NCBI GenBank assembly: GCA_951804985.1
Contig: OX638135.1
Span: forward strand, 35,171,670-35,235,669
DNA: 64,000 bases
Direction of reading: 5' to 3'
Origin: Dryomyza anilis
Taxonomy: Eukaryota > Arthropoda > Insecta > Diptera > Dryomyzidae
Below, one piece after another: positions 44,244-56,972 of this stretch. Positions within the stretch are counted from its first letter, which is position 1. Every line of letters starts with the position of its first letter. Both the position numbers and the translations under genes were made by a program. The notes beneath the pieces were generated by a model. That model was not told the DNA's origin. It saw only the letters and a program-made list of their open reading frames with translations, and searched no databases.

Positions 44244-45060
44244 TAGTGATGATAAAAATGTTTGTTCTTGCATTTGAGATTTTCTTGCAAGAACAAGAGC
44301 AAGTGCAAGACCAACACTGCAAGAAAGACAACACTCTTGCATTTTTTATCATTATTTATCAGTATTTATTATGTTTTTAATGAAATTGAAATGAATTCAT
44401 GATATTACTAAATATTGAACCACAAGTAACAATGGGAAGCGTGCAAAATATTTATGAACGTGAACATTAATATAGATGTGTTTTTTTTTCAAGGCTAATA
44501 GCAGCTTAAAAATAAGTTCTGTGAAGCACTTTTGAAGCAGTAAATAGCTTCAAAAGTCGCTTCAAAAAGATAAAATAGACAAAGCAATGTTGTTTCGCTT
44601 TTCTTCGCTTCGTTAGTTCGTACATTGATTGTACATATGCACTGTGCTATTCACATTTTTTTTTTGTTTTATTTTTATACATAGTTTTTTGTTAATTGTA
44701 AAATCATGAAATTTTTCTTAAGATATATATATATGAGCATTTTCACAGTGTACTTCATTTAGATGATATTGCTTTTTGTGTTTTTGTTTATATTTTCACA
44801 AATCCGCTGATGCGAAAATGCGAATAAAGCAGCATCCAAGCTTTTGATAGAATTTTTGGCGGGACAGTTTTGCACCACAAAGAAAACTTGTTGTTGTTGC
44901 CAACTAGATAGCTGTACTAGATACATGTCTTGTGGTTCCATGCGACTGTCTGTTGTCATGCGTTTGTCCGTTGTCATGCGTCTGTCTGTTGTCATGCGTC
45001 TGTTTGTTGCCATGCGATGATATATTTATTATGAATGTTTATGTTTATTTTATTATGACC
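44244..45060 (-). mobile_element. Half copy of the nested hAT family, inverted
   Basis: It starts with the same TAGTGATGAT end and runs as the reverse complement of about 41862-41030 of the nested hAT, including AAGCACTTTTGAAGC, GGATGCTGC/GCAGCATCC, CCGCCAAAAATTCTATC and the TGTCTGTTGTCATGCG repeats. The opposite end is missing, so there is no target duplication. Confidence 0.8.
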
Positions 45061-45250
45061 TTAAGATTTTGAATTATTTGAAATTATTAACATCTTAGTA
45101 ACTACTTAAGAAAATACGAAAGGTAAAGTGCATTTATTCAGTTGTTAAAATAATCAATGCGCGTCATGAGGCATAACCACTGCGCATCATGCGGCATGAT
45201 GCGTCAGTAAAATAAAAATATCTATTTATAGAATTGTCAAAAGTTGCATG

Positions 45251-45389
45251 TGTCACGCAACCGCGTGATCTGGCATCATTGCTAATTTATCTCACTTTGT
45301 TGACATTCTCTATTTTTCTATTTGCTGTATGTAACTTACTTTGCTTTTAAAATAGTCGTTTGTTGTACTTCGCTACGAGCGCACGCAAG
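45251..45389 (+). repeat. Gyp-C 5' LTR, truncated (139 bp)
   Basis: TGTCACGCAACCGCGTGATC to CGCTACGAGCGCACGCA matches the first half of the 3' LTR with a few differences, then breaks off into gag. Confidence 0.85.
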
Positions 45390-45407
45390 TGTTGAGGATG
45401 TGCCGCA

Positions 45408-46600
45408 ATGTCGATCGACGCCGGAGAAGAGCGAACAACATGTTCAAGGTTACGATACAGTGACTACAGTTGGTGCAGGCCTGAGAACGACGAGCAGAAT
45501 GTGGCGACGACTTGTACGAATGTTACGCACTTAGCAACGACGACGTCCGACGAAATTGGACGAAACGTGCACTGTGGTGGAATGAGTGCGGGGATGCCTC
45601 AGCCATTTCAAGGTTATTCTACAGAGCCAGTGCAAGCGGTTCACGAATATTTTGTGCCTACGCAACGTAGTACGCAAAATTTAAATTTTCCACAATTTTC
45701 CAATTTTTTTTTTGGAAAAGTCCACGATAAAATTTCAATTCTACCACTATTTGATCCAGTTGACAAAACTGTAACATCAGCACATTTTATAGCGCGCATC
45801 GAACAGCTACGTCATGCATATGGATGGGACGACAGAGTGCTGCTGTTCGCAGTGCAAACCAAAATGCAAGGTGTAGCTAAGCTATGGATCGATGCAGGAC
45901 AGGAGGTTTTCGTAAATTGGCAACATTTTGTTCAAACATTTATGCGAGAACTTCCGTCGACGACAAATGCAGCTGATATACATATGCAGCTGATGGATAT
46001 ACGTCGCAGTGGCAGCGAAACTGCAGAAATGTTTTATTATCGTGTTTTATCTGTTGGACGCCGTGGTAGTTGAGACGATCAATCGTTGATAAAATATGTC
46101 ATAAACGGTCTAAATGACATCGAGTTACAAGAAGTGTTTCGGTAAACTGATACGATAATTGTAATCAATTGTTGCAAGCAATAATAAATTATTGTTCGTA
46201 CATAAATGTGAAAAAAAATATGCACCACCAAAACAAAACTTTTACGTGTCACAACAAAATAAAGACAAGGTGCCGGAGAAAAAAGAAAATAGTGCCGTGT
46301 GTTATAATTGTCGTAACCCGGGTACATATCGCGTAATTGTTTGAAGCCACAACGCCGCCTACGATGTGACAAGTGCTCCAAAACCGTACATAAAACATCA
46401 TACTGTAAGGCAAACGTTCAGCCGAAATCAAACTGTAACGCGATTAAAGATGAAGTGAAATATACATTGAAACAAATAAATATCGACGAAATTGCAATTA
46501 TTTCATTTATTGATTCCGGTAGTGCGCGAACATTGATTCAAAAGTCAATCGCCGATAATATAGCAGAAAAATGTTACGTTCGACTTAAGGGATTCGCTGG
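45408..46600 (+). pseudogene. Gyp-C gag and protease
   Basis: A 221-residue gag frame from 45408 ends in a stop at 46073. It has FGKVHDKISILPLFDP and a capsid-like region with WIDAGQEVFVNWQHFVQTF and MDIRRSGSETAEMFYYRV. Further on, in other frames, come the zinc knuckle CYNCRNPG near 46300 and a second Cys/His cluster CDKCSKTVHKTSYC near 46370. The protease reads FIDSGSARTLIQKSIA near 46510. Confidence 0.72.
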
Positions 46601-46696
46601 TGAACAATATGAGTGGATGGTGTTACATTTGAAGCTAATTTATTAATCGTTGATGATAAATACATTGACTATGACGTGTAAATAGGCAAAGACATT

Positions 46697-49390
46697 TTGT
46701 GTTCAAACGAAAACCGTTTTGTTATCGATGGTGAAAAGTGTTGGGTTCAACCTAAAGGTATACATGTAGTCGCCGCTGAAATAAAAAATGGTAACTTTGG
46801 TAATCTAAGCAAAATTGTAGAGCGGCACAAAGAACGATTTTCAGACGAAACCGCGAATATCGGTAACACGAAGTTATTAAAAATGAACATAAAATTATCA
46901 TCCGACGTGCCAATCAATATGAAACCGTATCGATTACCTTTCGCACGATGACAAATAGTGAAAGATATAATTGACGATCTATTGCAAAGTGAAATAATAC
47001 GCGCGTCAAATTCTTCTTATGCATCGCCCATCGTTCTCGTAGAAAAAAAGAATAAAGAATTTCGAATGTGTGTCGATTACAGACAGTTAAAACGTGTTAC
47101 TGTGAAACAACCATTTCCGATGCCCATTATTGATGAACTGTTCGCTCAATTATCCGGAAACAATTTTTTTTTTCTACACTTGATTTCAAAACGGGTTATC
47201 ATCAAGTCGAAATTGACGAAAATTCGAAACAATATACCGCGTTTGTGACTACAGAAGGTCATTACGAGTACAATAGAATGCCTAGTGAATGCACCTTCTG
47301 TCTTTCAAGAAATGATGAACAAAATAATTGAAATGGCTAAACCTCACTTGTGTATCGCGTATTTGAACGATGTAATAATACCGAGTCGTACGTTGGATGA
47401 GGGCCTAGTGAAACTTAATCATTTCTTGGGTTTGCTTGAACAAACGGGTCTGAAATTGCGTTACGATAAGTGCAAATTAAATCGATAGCCGTGGTATAAC
47501 TCCCGGTGAACGAAAAGGACTCGCGATAAAACAATTTCAAAAGCCGACTACAGCTATTGAGATTCGACGATTCCTTGGGCTGACAGGATTTTTCCGAAAA
47601 TTCGTTCAAAATTATTCTATTATTGCTCGACCTTTAACAAAGCTAACAACAAAAGAAGCTGCGGACAAATTTGAGTGGACAGGTGTGCATCAGGTGGCAT
47701 TCGAGACATTAATTGAAGGTCTATGCAATGAACCAATACTAGCGCTATATAACTTCAACGCATTACACGAAGTCCATACGGATGCTAGCAGCGTGGGAGT
47801 AGCCGCTGTGTTGATGCAGGCTGAAGATGAAAAATGTTCATGGAATGCCGTCATGTATTATAGTCGACTCTGTACCGAAAATGAATCACGCTACCACAGT
47901 TATGAGCTAAAAGTTTTAGGTGTGGTGGAGGCTTTGCAACGATTTCGAGTCTACTTGTTGGGTAAGCAATTTAAAGTTATTACAGCGATAAAGTTATGTT
48001 CAGCGATTTCAAGCATTAAGGCGAAAACTCCATTGATTCCACGCATTGCTCGATGGTGGATGAGACCTAGAATCCGCATGAGTCACGTCGACGCGCTGAG
48101 TAGAGCGCCTGCTGAAGGTGTTGATTGCGAAAATGATGACAAGGACGTAATGCAGGTATCCATCGACACCGACGACTGGTGGCTGACGATGCAGTATCAG
48201 GATCCGAAAGTACGTGCTGTTATTGAAATTTTGCAAGGCACTAGGAAATCGGATCAAGAGTGAGCGTACAAAACTGAATATCGGATAGAAAACAATCGGT
48301 TGTATGGGTACATCAATTGTAAAATGCTGTTTGTGGTACCGAAGTCTGTTCGTTGGCGTATAGTTCGACATTGCCATGGTGAACTAGGGCATTTTGCTAT
48401 CGAGAAAACTATACAGTGCATTTTACAAAATTTTTCGTTTCCACGTATTCGAAAATACGTAAAATACTATATTTCGGCCTGTATCGATTGCTGTTACAAT
48501 AAAAGTAAAAGTTGTAAACCTGAGGGTGTTTTATATGTTGATGCTACTGAGCCGATACCGTTTCAACTTTTACACGTCGACCACTTAGGACCATTCATCA
48601 AAAGTAAACGGGGAAATTGCCCGTGCTGCAGATGTTGAACGAGGTTTGTGGATACTTCGGTCTACCGAAATGAATCGTAACTGATCGTGACACCGCATAT
48701 ACATCGAAGCAGTTTGAATCATATTGCGGGCGCATCGACATATGCCACATCAAAACCGCAGTAAGGACGCCACGCGCTAACGGCCAAGTAGAACGCGCAA
48801 ATCAAGTGATCCTGAATTTTCTTCGAACATCGGACGCACAAGCTAAATAATGGGACGACCAGTTGCTGAATCTTCAGTGGAGTGTTAATTCACAGAAAAA
48901 TCCCACCACTGGATTCAGCCCGAACGAGTTAGTCTTCGATTATAAACTCCGCGACGTAGTGAATAATAAAATTGTGGAGGTGATGCAGAACGACCACGAT
49001 GAAATGACCGCAAGCGAAAAGCATGATTTGACGCTTGACTGTATGCAGAAGCAGCGCAATATGTGGAAGGAGCGTTTTGATAAAAAAAAAAACACAGGGC
49101 GCCGATTATCTACAAGGTAAACGATTTGGTTATTATCCAAAATGAACTTCAGTCACGCAAATTGGACCCTAGATATCGAGGACCGTACGTGGTATCGAAA
49201 GTTTTAGGTAGAGATAGATACTTGCTGGAAGACATAAAGGGCATGCAGATGAGCCAGAGAAAGTTTTGCTCCGTGTATACCTCTGAGAAAATGAAGCCGT
49301 GGTGTTCATTACCACCCGATTTGGAAGATGAAGATGACATGAGCGATGACGAAGACAGCATCGAGACGATGCCTGGCCAGGAAAGGCCGA
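46697..49390 (+). pseudogene. Gyp-C pol (RT, RNase H, integrase)
   Basis: RT opens with IIRASNSSYASPIVLVEKK (about 46985), then MCVDYRQLKRVTVKQPFPMP. The frame shifts near 47165 within what was TLDFKTGYHQVEID. The catalytic motif reads YLND (about 47360), one residue off YLDD. RNase H: EVHTDASSVGVAAVLMQ near 47770. Integrase: zinc region near 48370-48490 (CHGELGHFAIEK, CIDCCYNKSK), catalytic blocks LHVDHLGPF, VTDRDTAYTSKQFES and TPRANGQVERANQ, separated by stops near 48640-48680 and 48848. A C-terminal acidic tail ends at the 3' LTR. Confidence 0.78.
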
Positions 49391-49392
49391 AT

Positions 49393-49658
49393 TGTCACGC
49401 AACCGCGTGATCTGGCATCATTCCTAATTTATTTCCTTTTGTTGACATTCTCTATTTTTCTATTTGCTTTATGTAACTTACTTTGCTTTGTTTAAAAGAG
49501 TCATTTGTTGTACTTCGCTACGAGCGCACGCATAGCGACGATTGTTCTTCGTAAATATTTAATTTACAAAATTCTTAAATAATCGTTAATTTTAATTACA
49601 TTAAAATATATTCGATTGTTTTATTTTCTTAAAGGAAAAACGAAAAGGTCATTGGGCA
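49393..49658 (+). repeat. Gyp-C 3' LTR (266 bp)
   Basis: TGTCACGCAACCGCGTGATC through GGTCATTGGGCA, followed by the CATG target duplication. Confidence 0.8.
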
Positions 49659-49662
49659 CATG

Positions 49663-50881
49663 TCACACATACGATCATACACATATACTCAAATTCCTAC
49701 TTTGTGTTGTCTTTTCTATTCTCCTTTTGGTGGACTGGTTTTTTATTTTTCAGTATCGCTGAATTGAACATGACGTGGAGGTTGCGCTGCTTTGCCTCAA
49801 AAAATTAATATGAATACCTCAATAAACGCAATTCATAACAATTATGAATGCGTTTATTATATCAATTTCACTTAAATTGTGCGATTCGTATATACGAAGA
49901 ATGGTTCATAAATAGAATGATTTTTTCCATATATATTATGAACGATGTCGCAATTAACGGAGTTCATTCCATTTATGAACAAATTTTTTTCTGTGTGTGT
50001 AATGCTATTTCCTTAACTTTAAACACTCATATTCCAGCATATTAATATCTTTGTAAATTTAGCAAAAAAGCATTAATTTTATTTACGAACAAAATCAATG
50101 TAGTATGTGAAATATACGTATGATATCAATACGTTACATGGTTTATGTTAGAAAATAATATATTTTCTTTCTAATAAACCATTTTAGTCCATTACTATTT
50201 TTAATTATTTATTTTACTTAATCGTTCTTAAAATTAATATTTTTAGAGTGACTTTGGCCCGAATTAAAGTCGCCCCAAACTATACATGGGGGTGACTTTG
50301 ACCCGGTTAATACCCACATCAAATTATTAACACATGTGAAGTTATGGGTTCACTTGTTCCATTCTTTTAAAATATATTCTATATTTTTCCCATTTTTAAA
50401 ATAAACGTGTTTGAATATTAGTTGGTTTTATATTTAATGTCAGATATTGACATAATAATATAAATTGATAATAATGGAGTTGAGTTAATTGCAAAACTAA
50501 AGCGGGTTTAAACTGGAAGTGGCCATTATTTATCTAGAAATATTTTAAAAAATAGATAATTTAGTAAAGAGGTCATAATTTTAAAATAGTCATTATTAAT
50601 TTTTTGTAACTGATTTTACATATCAGTTAAACATTTTAGTGTATTTCATTATTTTGTGTTATCTATATATGTTTAGATCCATTAAATAAGGATGTTCTAC
50701 TGAAAAATACAAAATGTTGTTTACCTTTTTCATATTAATCCTTATTACCATTATTCGAAATATATGGGTTTCAAGTGATCTGGATTTTCAGTAAAACATT
50801 TATGATGATATAGTAGCATGGGCATCTTATAGTTCCATAAAAACATAGATAAAATCGGTGATTAACATGTTTGAGCCAAAG
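49663..50881. other. Non-coding AT-rich spacer
   Basis: Contains the near-perfect palindrome at 49821-49858 and, near 50250-50310, GTGACTTTGGCCCGAATTAAA followed by GGGGGTGACTTTGACCC. No supported gene. Confidence 0.5.
49821..49858. repeat. 17-bp inverted repeat
   Basis: AATAAACGCAATTCATAA and TTATGAATGCGTTTATT are complementary with one extra A and a 3-bp loop. It may be the joined ends of a small element. Related ATTATGAAC and GTTCATAAA motifs continue to 49985. Confidence 0.55.
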
Positions 50882-51058
50882 TGTTGTAAGTCAACATAGT
50901 GTGTTTTGGTAAGTATCTAAACGTTGATAATATAAACGTATCGTGACCTACTTCCGCGATGACTACCTCATGCAGTTATCGTGAAGTTGGTGTAAGGTGT
51001 AATGTAGGGCTTACGTATCAATGTTCAGTATTGGCGAAGTTGGGTCAAACCAGCGGTG
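50882..51058 (+). repeat. Gyp-A2 5' LTR, left part
   Basis: TGTTGTAAGTCAAC through GTCAAACCAGCGGTG aligns with 14576-14752 of Gyp-A1. GGTG at 51055-51058 is the target duplication of Gyp-B. Confidence 0.85.
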
Positions 51059-51696
51059 TGTTGTATATCAGAAATACTTTTTCTTTTAGTTTGAAAAATC
51101 TGCACATCGCCAGTAAGCACAATAGCATATTCATTTTAATAATAATAATGTAACACCAAAAATGATTACTGTTATGCATGCATTCGTATTTTTCACATAC
51201 ACTTATTTGATACACTTACTCTTATAAACATATGATGACAACAACAAATGTATTGGTTGTAATGTAAGCCTCATCAGGTAGCACCTGCATGCGGCGTACA
51301 GGGAACTAAAGAACATAGAAGTTTTTCTCACGATCACCCCAATACGAATTGATTATTTCACAATATGATGACACTCAGATCTGGTGTTTGTAAATATTGG
51401 TGCGACCGAGGTGATGAGTAGAGGTTAAGAATATATTTTAAGTTGGATATGATTTTAACTGCCTTAGAGTGCAGACGTGTTTATTTTATAAGTTAAACAA
51501 TAATGTTACTATTAAAATAGAACTTTCAATTAAATAAAAGTATGTCTTGGAAGAAAAGACTTGTTTGAATTATTTCGGTTAATAAAAATGGAACTTCAAC
51601 GTTGGACATTTTCTGGTAGGACATCATGGGTAATTATAAATGGAACGTTGCGACATTTGGCCTCACGCCTAAGCAACGGACATTTTAATTACATCA
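51059..51696 (+). repeat. Gyp-B 5' LTR (638 bp) and primer site
   Basis: From TGTTGTATATCAG to TTAATTACATCA; primer site TGGCGCAGCCAG at 51699, serine-tRNA type. From 51315 on it matches the 3' LTR closely. The first 256 bp (51059-51314) have no counterpart there. Confidence 0.78.
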
Positions 51697-52396
51697 TTTG
51701 GCGCAGCCAGTCCATTCTGTCCCAGGGGAGAGGATGGACTGGATGGAGATTAGAAGTATATGAAATAAATATATTGGACAAGGGAAAATATATTTTTTAG
51801 GAGTCGTGAGTATTGTGAAAAACAGTGAAAGAAAATGTGCGAAAAAAAAAATAATTTTTGTGAATTTGTGATATAAAACAAAAGAAACCTTTGAGAATAT
51901 TGAAATCATGAAATTAGACATTTGAAAAACAGGCAATTGAACATTTTAAATAAATGATAAAATTTTTAAAAATTTCATAATATTGTGAAATTAAATTAAC
52001 TTTAAATAAAACTGTGAAATTAAATTAACTTTAAATAAAACTGTGAAATTAAAATGTTGAATAATTTAAGAATTTTGATACTGCAATGTTTTCATAGCGT
52101 TGTGAAATTAATTAAATAACAAATTGGAGAATTTTAACAAAATTAAATTACATAAAAAAAATCAATATTCAGTTATAAAATGATGAGATGTTTTTAGAAA
52201 AAAAATTGTATATATATCAAAATGAGCTAAATAAAACAGTATTAAATTTAATAGAAAAATTAAATCAACTAGTAAGCAATCTACTGTTTAAACAAAAGAT
52301 ATACATATCTATATGCAATCTATATATATATATATATATATAAATAAAGTAATTAATGTTTAATTACATAAATCAATAAAAAAACGGATAATTAAA

Positions 52397-53391
52397 ATGG
52401 CTTCAGAAAATGTATTTAAACGCGTACATTACGTTGTTCCTTACTTTTCTGGGGCAGAATCTCCATTACTAGAAACTGAATTATATAAATTTATTGAAGG
52501 CTGTGAAACAGCAAAGCTTAAAATTAAAGAATCAGATTATGAGGAATTTATTAAAAGCGTTAGGTTACATTTGCAGGGAGATGCTTATAAATTGGTGAGG
52601 ATAAAACATTTTCAAAAAATAGAAGAATTATACGAGTTGCTAAAAAATACATACTTAAATGGTATTTCTTTAGATTCAGTACTAGAAAGATTAAAAAAGT
52701 TTTTCAAAATAGTAAAGAGAATTTGAGAGCGTTTGGAAGACGATTAGACGAATTGCAATCCATGGCATTAGAAATTGCAAGTAAAAAATACCGTAAAAAG
52801 ATAGGTAATGATGACGTATTCAGATTAGAATTACAGAAGTCAGTATTGATCTCTTTTAAAGTAGGTGTGAAGGATCCAACAACAAAAGTTGTATTATTAA
52901 GTAGGAAGTCAGACACATTAGATGCATTATTGGAAGAAGCATTAAATGTTGAAGCTATTATGCAACTAAGACCAAAGTTAAATGAATACGAATATAATGT
53001 TGAAGCAGAACATTATTCAGAAATAATTAAGCAAAGAGAAAATCCAGAAAAGAATGATAAATTAACCTATGTAAGGAATGTTCCGACATGTTCATTCTGT
53101 ATGAAATTAGGACATACTAGGGACGATTGTATTAGTAGGAAAAATGTGCCTTTCTGCTACGAATGTGGAACTTATGGCCATGAAGCTAATTGGAAATGTG
53201 CCAATACTAATATGAAAAATTCTAAAATTTAGTTAGGTAATAATGATATTAAAAATAATAATCACAAAGAAAATAAAACAAGTAATATGAAATGCTTATG
53301 GTGTGTTAGACAAGGGCATAAAATAGATAAGTGTTATGCGAAAACAAAATTTGAATCAGTCACAAATAATAATCATAATCAGGGAAACTAA
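52397..53391 (+). pseudogene. Gyp-B gag
   Basis: It starts MASENVFKRVHYVVPYF after a 700-bp AT-rich leader. One base is lost near 52690 (the frame shifts from SVLERLKKFF to NLRAFGRRLDELQS). A stop at 53230 precedes a third zinc knuckle. Knuckles: CSFCMKLGHTRDDC, CYECGTYGHEANWKC and CLWCVRQGHKIDKC. Structural polyprotein packaging the element RNA; only lightly damaged. Confidence 0.8.
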
Positions 53392-53410
53392 GAGGGGCGC
53401 AGTCAAGGCC

Positions 53411-55860
53411 AATAAACTGGAGACCCCAAAAGAAAAGTAGTATAGGGCAAATGAGTTAGGAATTGTAGATCAGACGTCGAAAGAGACTGTGGACAAATTT
53501 ACTACCCCATTAAACTTTCAAGAACTGGAGGAGGTAAACAATGAATTAAAATATGAATTAAATGCAAAAGGACATTGCATAATACACAATTGGAATGGAG
53601 ATTGTTCGAATTTATCTAATACAAGTGATGTTTTCATTGATGTACCTTGCGAGGCAGCTAAAAATGGAAGACTTATTTTATTAGTAGACTCAGGAGCAGA
53701 TGCCAGTATAGTAAAAGAAAGTGCAATGATAAATTTTACAGATTTTAACAAAAATATTCAAAAGGATTTGAATGGAGCTTTTGGTGGTTGTGTTAGGACA
53801 TTTGGAACCACCAAGGTCCAACACGGGAGCATAGGGTGCTTAAGTTTAATTCTACACGTAGTGTCACTTAAACAAGGAGTAACAGCAGACGGAATAATCG
53901 GACGTGACAATTTATGGAATCGATCTATAATAAATGCGATAGACAAAACGATAACATTCTTTGATAAATATAAAAATCAAATTATAAAACTACCAATGAA
54001 AACACAGACAGAAATACAAAACATTTTTTATAACCCACACATTAAAATTCAATCGAGAACCGCGAAAATAGTATCATTACCTTTAAAAACAAAAATTCTA
54101 ATCGTATTAATACATAAGCAAGAAATTTCTTCAGGTGTATATATAGGCGAAAGCCTATCAAATGTTAGCAAGAATAGAGTTTATGTTTCAATATTAAATG
54201 CTACAGAAAAAGAAATTCTAATAGACAACAAATTTAAGCCAAAGTTTTCGAATTTTAATCATTATAAAGAATCGTATACCAAAAATTCTACAATAAATAG
54301 CGTAAATTCAGTAAATATAACAAATAGATTTAACAGATTATTAAGCGAAATTAAAATTGACGAAACTTTAAATAAAGACGAAATTACATCTTTACAAAAT
54401 TTGTGTATTTCTTATCATGACGTTTTTCACTTAGATGGCGATGAATTAACATACACGCCAGCGCTTAAACATGAAATAACTACACAGTGGAACCAACCAC
54501 CAATTAATCAGAAACAATATAAACTTCCACATACACATAGGGAAGAAATTAATAGACAAGTAGTAAAAATGTTAGATGATGGCATTATATCTCCAAGCAC
54601 CTCACCTTGGAATTCACCGTTATTTTTAGTACCAAAAAAGAGCAATAAGGACGCTAACAAGAAATGGAGACTAGTAATAGATTTTCGTAAACTAAATGAT
54701 GTAACAATAAAACAAGTATTCCGATTCCTCGTATAGACGAGATATTAGATCAGCTAGGGCATATTAGATACTTTTCAACATTAGATTTAGCAAGTGGTTA
54801 TCATCAGGTCTTAGTAGATGAAAGAGATAAAGAAAGAACTGCTTTCAGTACGGGACTTGGACATTTTGAATTTAATAGAATGCCATTTGGTTTAACAGGT
54901 GCACCTACCACTTTTCAAAGAATAATGAACCACATATTAACAGGTTTACAGGGTATCGATTGTTTTGTGTATCTCGATGACATAGTTGTATATGGAAAAA
55001 ATTTAAGAGAACATGAGCATAGATTAAGTAATGTATTACAGAAATTAAGGGAACATAATTTAAAATTAAATACCGAAAAATGTCAGTTTTTGCGTCGCGA
55101 AGTTGTATATTTAGGACATAAATGTTCGGAACTAGGTGCACTGCCAGACCCCTCTAAGGTCGAATGCGTGAAAAATATTCCGGTGCCAAGAAATAGAAAA
55201 GAAGTACAAGCATTTTTGGGATTAATTAATTATTACAGAAAATTCATAGGCAATATGGCCAAAATATCATTACCAATTAATAATTTACTTAGAAACGACG
55301 TTAAATTTACATGGACAGACGATTGTCAAAATTCATTTATTAAATTAAAAGAATCAATAATTTCATCACCAATTCTCTCATATCCAGATTTTACGAAGAC
55401 TTTTTTACTTACAACTGATGCAAGTAATGAAGCAATAGGCGCGGTACTGTCGCAAGGCGAAGTTGGAAGCGATAGACCAGTCGCATTTGCAAGTAGGGCA
55501 TTAAATGGGGCCGAAAAACGATACTCCACCATTGAAAAAGAATTTTTAGGTATTGTTTGGGCAACCAAGAGCATACCTATTAGGGCGACCATTTAAAATT
55601 TTTACAGATCATCAGCCCCTAAAAGGTATTGCAAACTTAAAAGATTAGACATCCCGCCTTGCGCGTTTCCGACATAAGTTGTCAGAATACGATTTTGAAA
55701 TAATTTACAAACCAGGTAAAAGGAATTTGAACGCGGATGCTTTAAGCAGAATACCATATATACCACCTGATATTACAGCAGTACAAACACGTTCTAAAAC
55801 TACACAAAATAAATTATATCAACATATTATAAAAAAAGCCCCAAATTAGTACACCGGTCG
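53411..55860 (+). pseudogene. Gyp-B pol: protease, reverse transcriptase, RNase H
   Basis: An open frame of 415 codons from 53489 holds protease LLVDSGADASIVKES (about 53690) and the RT front (KWRLVIDFRKLNDVTIKQ). A one-base loss near 54721 shifts the frame. RT continues STLDLASGYHQVLVDE and catalytic FVYLDDIVVYG (about 54965), intact, then FLGLINYYRKFI. RNase H: LLTTDASNEAIGAVLSQ, STIEKEFLGIVWA, then a second shift near 55575 before KIFTDHQPLKGI. A stop follows at 55649 and another near 55849. Four or five single lesions separate it from an open frame. Confidence 0.83.
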
Positions 55861-55934
55861 TAGATAAAACAATTACAGATGCAAATAACGAAACAAATTC
55901 TGCACACTTATTTACTGATCCGGAAGAGATTAAA

Positions 55935-56972
55935 ATGGTAATAAAAGATTTTCATGATTCCGCATTAGGAGGCCATCAGGGCGCAGTAAAAACATATTTT
56001 AGAATTAGAAGACAATTTAAGTGGAAAGGTATGCAGAAACAAATAAAAGATTATGTTAAAAATTGTTCAAAATGCCAAGTAAATAAAAGTTCAAGGCTTA
56101 CTAAAATGCCAATGGTCCTAACTGATACGCCAGTGAGACCATTTGATAAAGTATACATGGATCTTGTAGGAATTTTACCAGAAACTATCTCTGGGAATAA
56201 AAATATATTAACTTTTCAAGATGATTTTTCAAAATATATGTGTTGCGTAGCTATACCAGACGCTGAAGCAAGCACTGTAGCGAAAGCATTTTACGACGAA
56301 ATCATTACGCGCTTAAATATTCCAAAAGTATTAGTTACCGACAATGGTTCAAATGTCGTCTCAAAACTTTTTTCAGATACATGTAAATTGTTAGGAATTA
56401 AAAAGTTACATAGTACGCCATATCATCCACAAGCTTATGGATCTTTGGAAAGAAGTCATCGACCATTAGCAGAATATTTGCGAAGTTTTGCAAAAGAAGA
56501 TGGGTCAAACTGGGACCAATGGTTAAATTCGGCAATACACGTGCACAATAACACAGTACATATGTCAACAGGGCAAACCCCTTTCCGTACTTTATATGGG
56601 TTTGATTTTGATATGCCCACTAATCTAAAACGTAAATGTTCACCAGTTTATAATACTGATGATTACAACAAATTATTAAAATATCAGATTCAACGCACAC
56701 ATGAAATCGTGAGACAAAATCAAGATAAAGCAAAAGAAAAATCTAAACAAAGCTATGACAGCGCATTACACCCAACAATATTTAAAGTAGGCGATAAAAT
56801 ATTATTAAAAAATCAAAATAGAAAGAATAAATTTTCTCCCATATGGGTAGGACCCTATGATGTACTTTCGGTAGTAAGTCCTGTAACGACAATGATTTCC
56901 ATCAAAGGAAAAGGGAAAAAATTCCATAACAACTTATTAAAAGCATATAATTTTGAAGTTTTACACAATTAA
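55935..56972 (+). CDS. Gyp-B integrase, intact 345-residue frame
   Basis: Integrates the element cDNA. It begins inside pol, so the Met at 55935 is only the first in the open frame. Zinc-binding H-H-C-C: FHDSALGGHQ ... NCSKCQVNK (residues 5-50). Catalytic triad in VYMDLVGIL (about residue 75), VLVTDNGSNVVS (about 135) and HPQAYGSLERSHR (about 170), all acidic residues present. A GPY/F module (SPIWVGPYDVL, residues 295-305) sits near the C-terminus. It ends at 56972 with a 420-bp non-coding tail before the 3' LTR. Confidence 0.85.
   Translation: MVIKDFHDSALGGHQGAVKTYFRIRRQFKWKGMQKQIKDYVKNCSKCQVNKSSRLTKMPMVLTDTPVRPFDKVYMDLVGILPETISGNKNILTFQDDFSKYMCCVAIPDAEASTVAKAFYDEIITRLNIPKVLVTDNGSNVVSKLFSDTCKLLGIKKLHSTPYHPQAYGSLERSHRPLAEYLRSFAKEDGSNWDQWLNSAIHVHNNTVHMSTGQTPFRTLYGFDFDMPTNLKRKCSPVYNTDDYNKLLKYQIQRTHEIVRQNQDKAKEKSKQSYDSALHPTIFKVGDKILLKNQNRKNKFSPIWVGPYDVLSVVSPVTTMISIKGKGKKFHNNLLKAYNFEVLHN

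Larger units (their letters stand above)
45251..49658 (+). mobile_element. Gyp-C: decayed Ty3/Gypsy element with 4-bp target duplication
   Basis: Flanked by CATG (45247-45250 and 49659-49662). The 5' LTR is cut short at 45389 and joined directly into gag, so the primer site is gone. The 3' LTR is complete. Gag, protease, RT, RNase H and integrase are all recognisable but in many frames. The sequence family differs from Gyp-A and Gyp-B. Confidence 0.8.
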
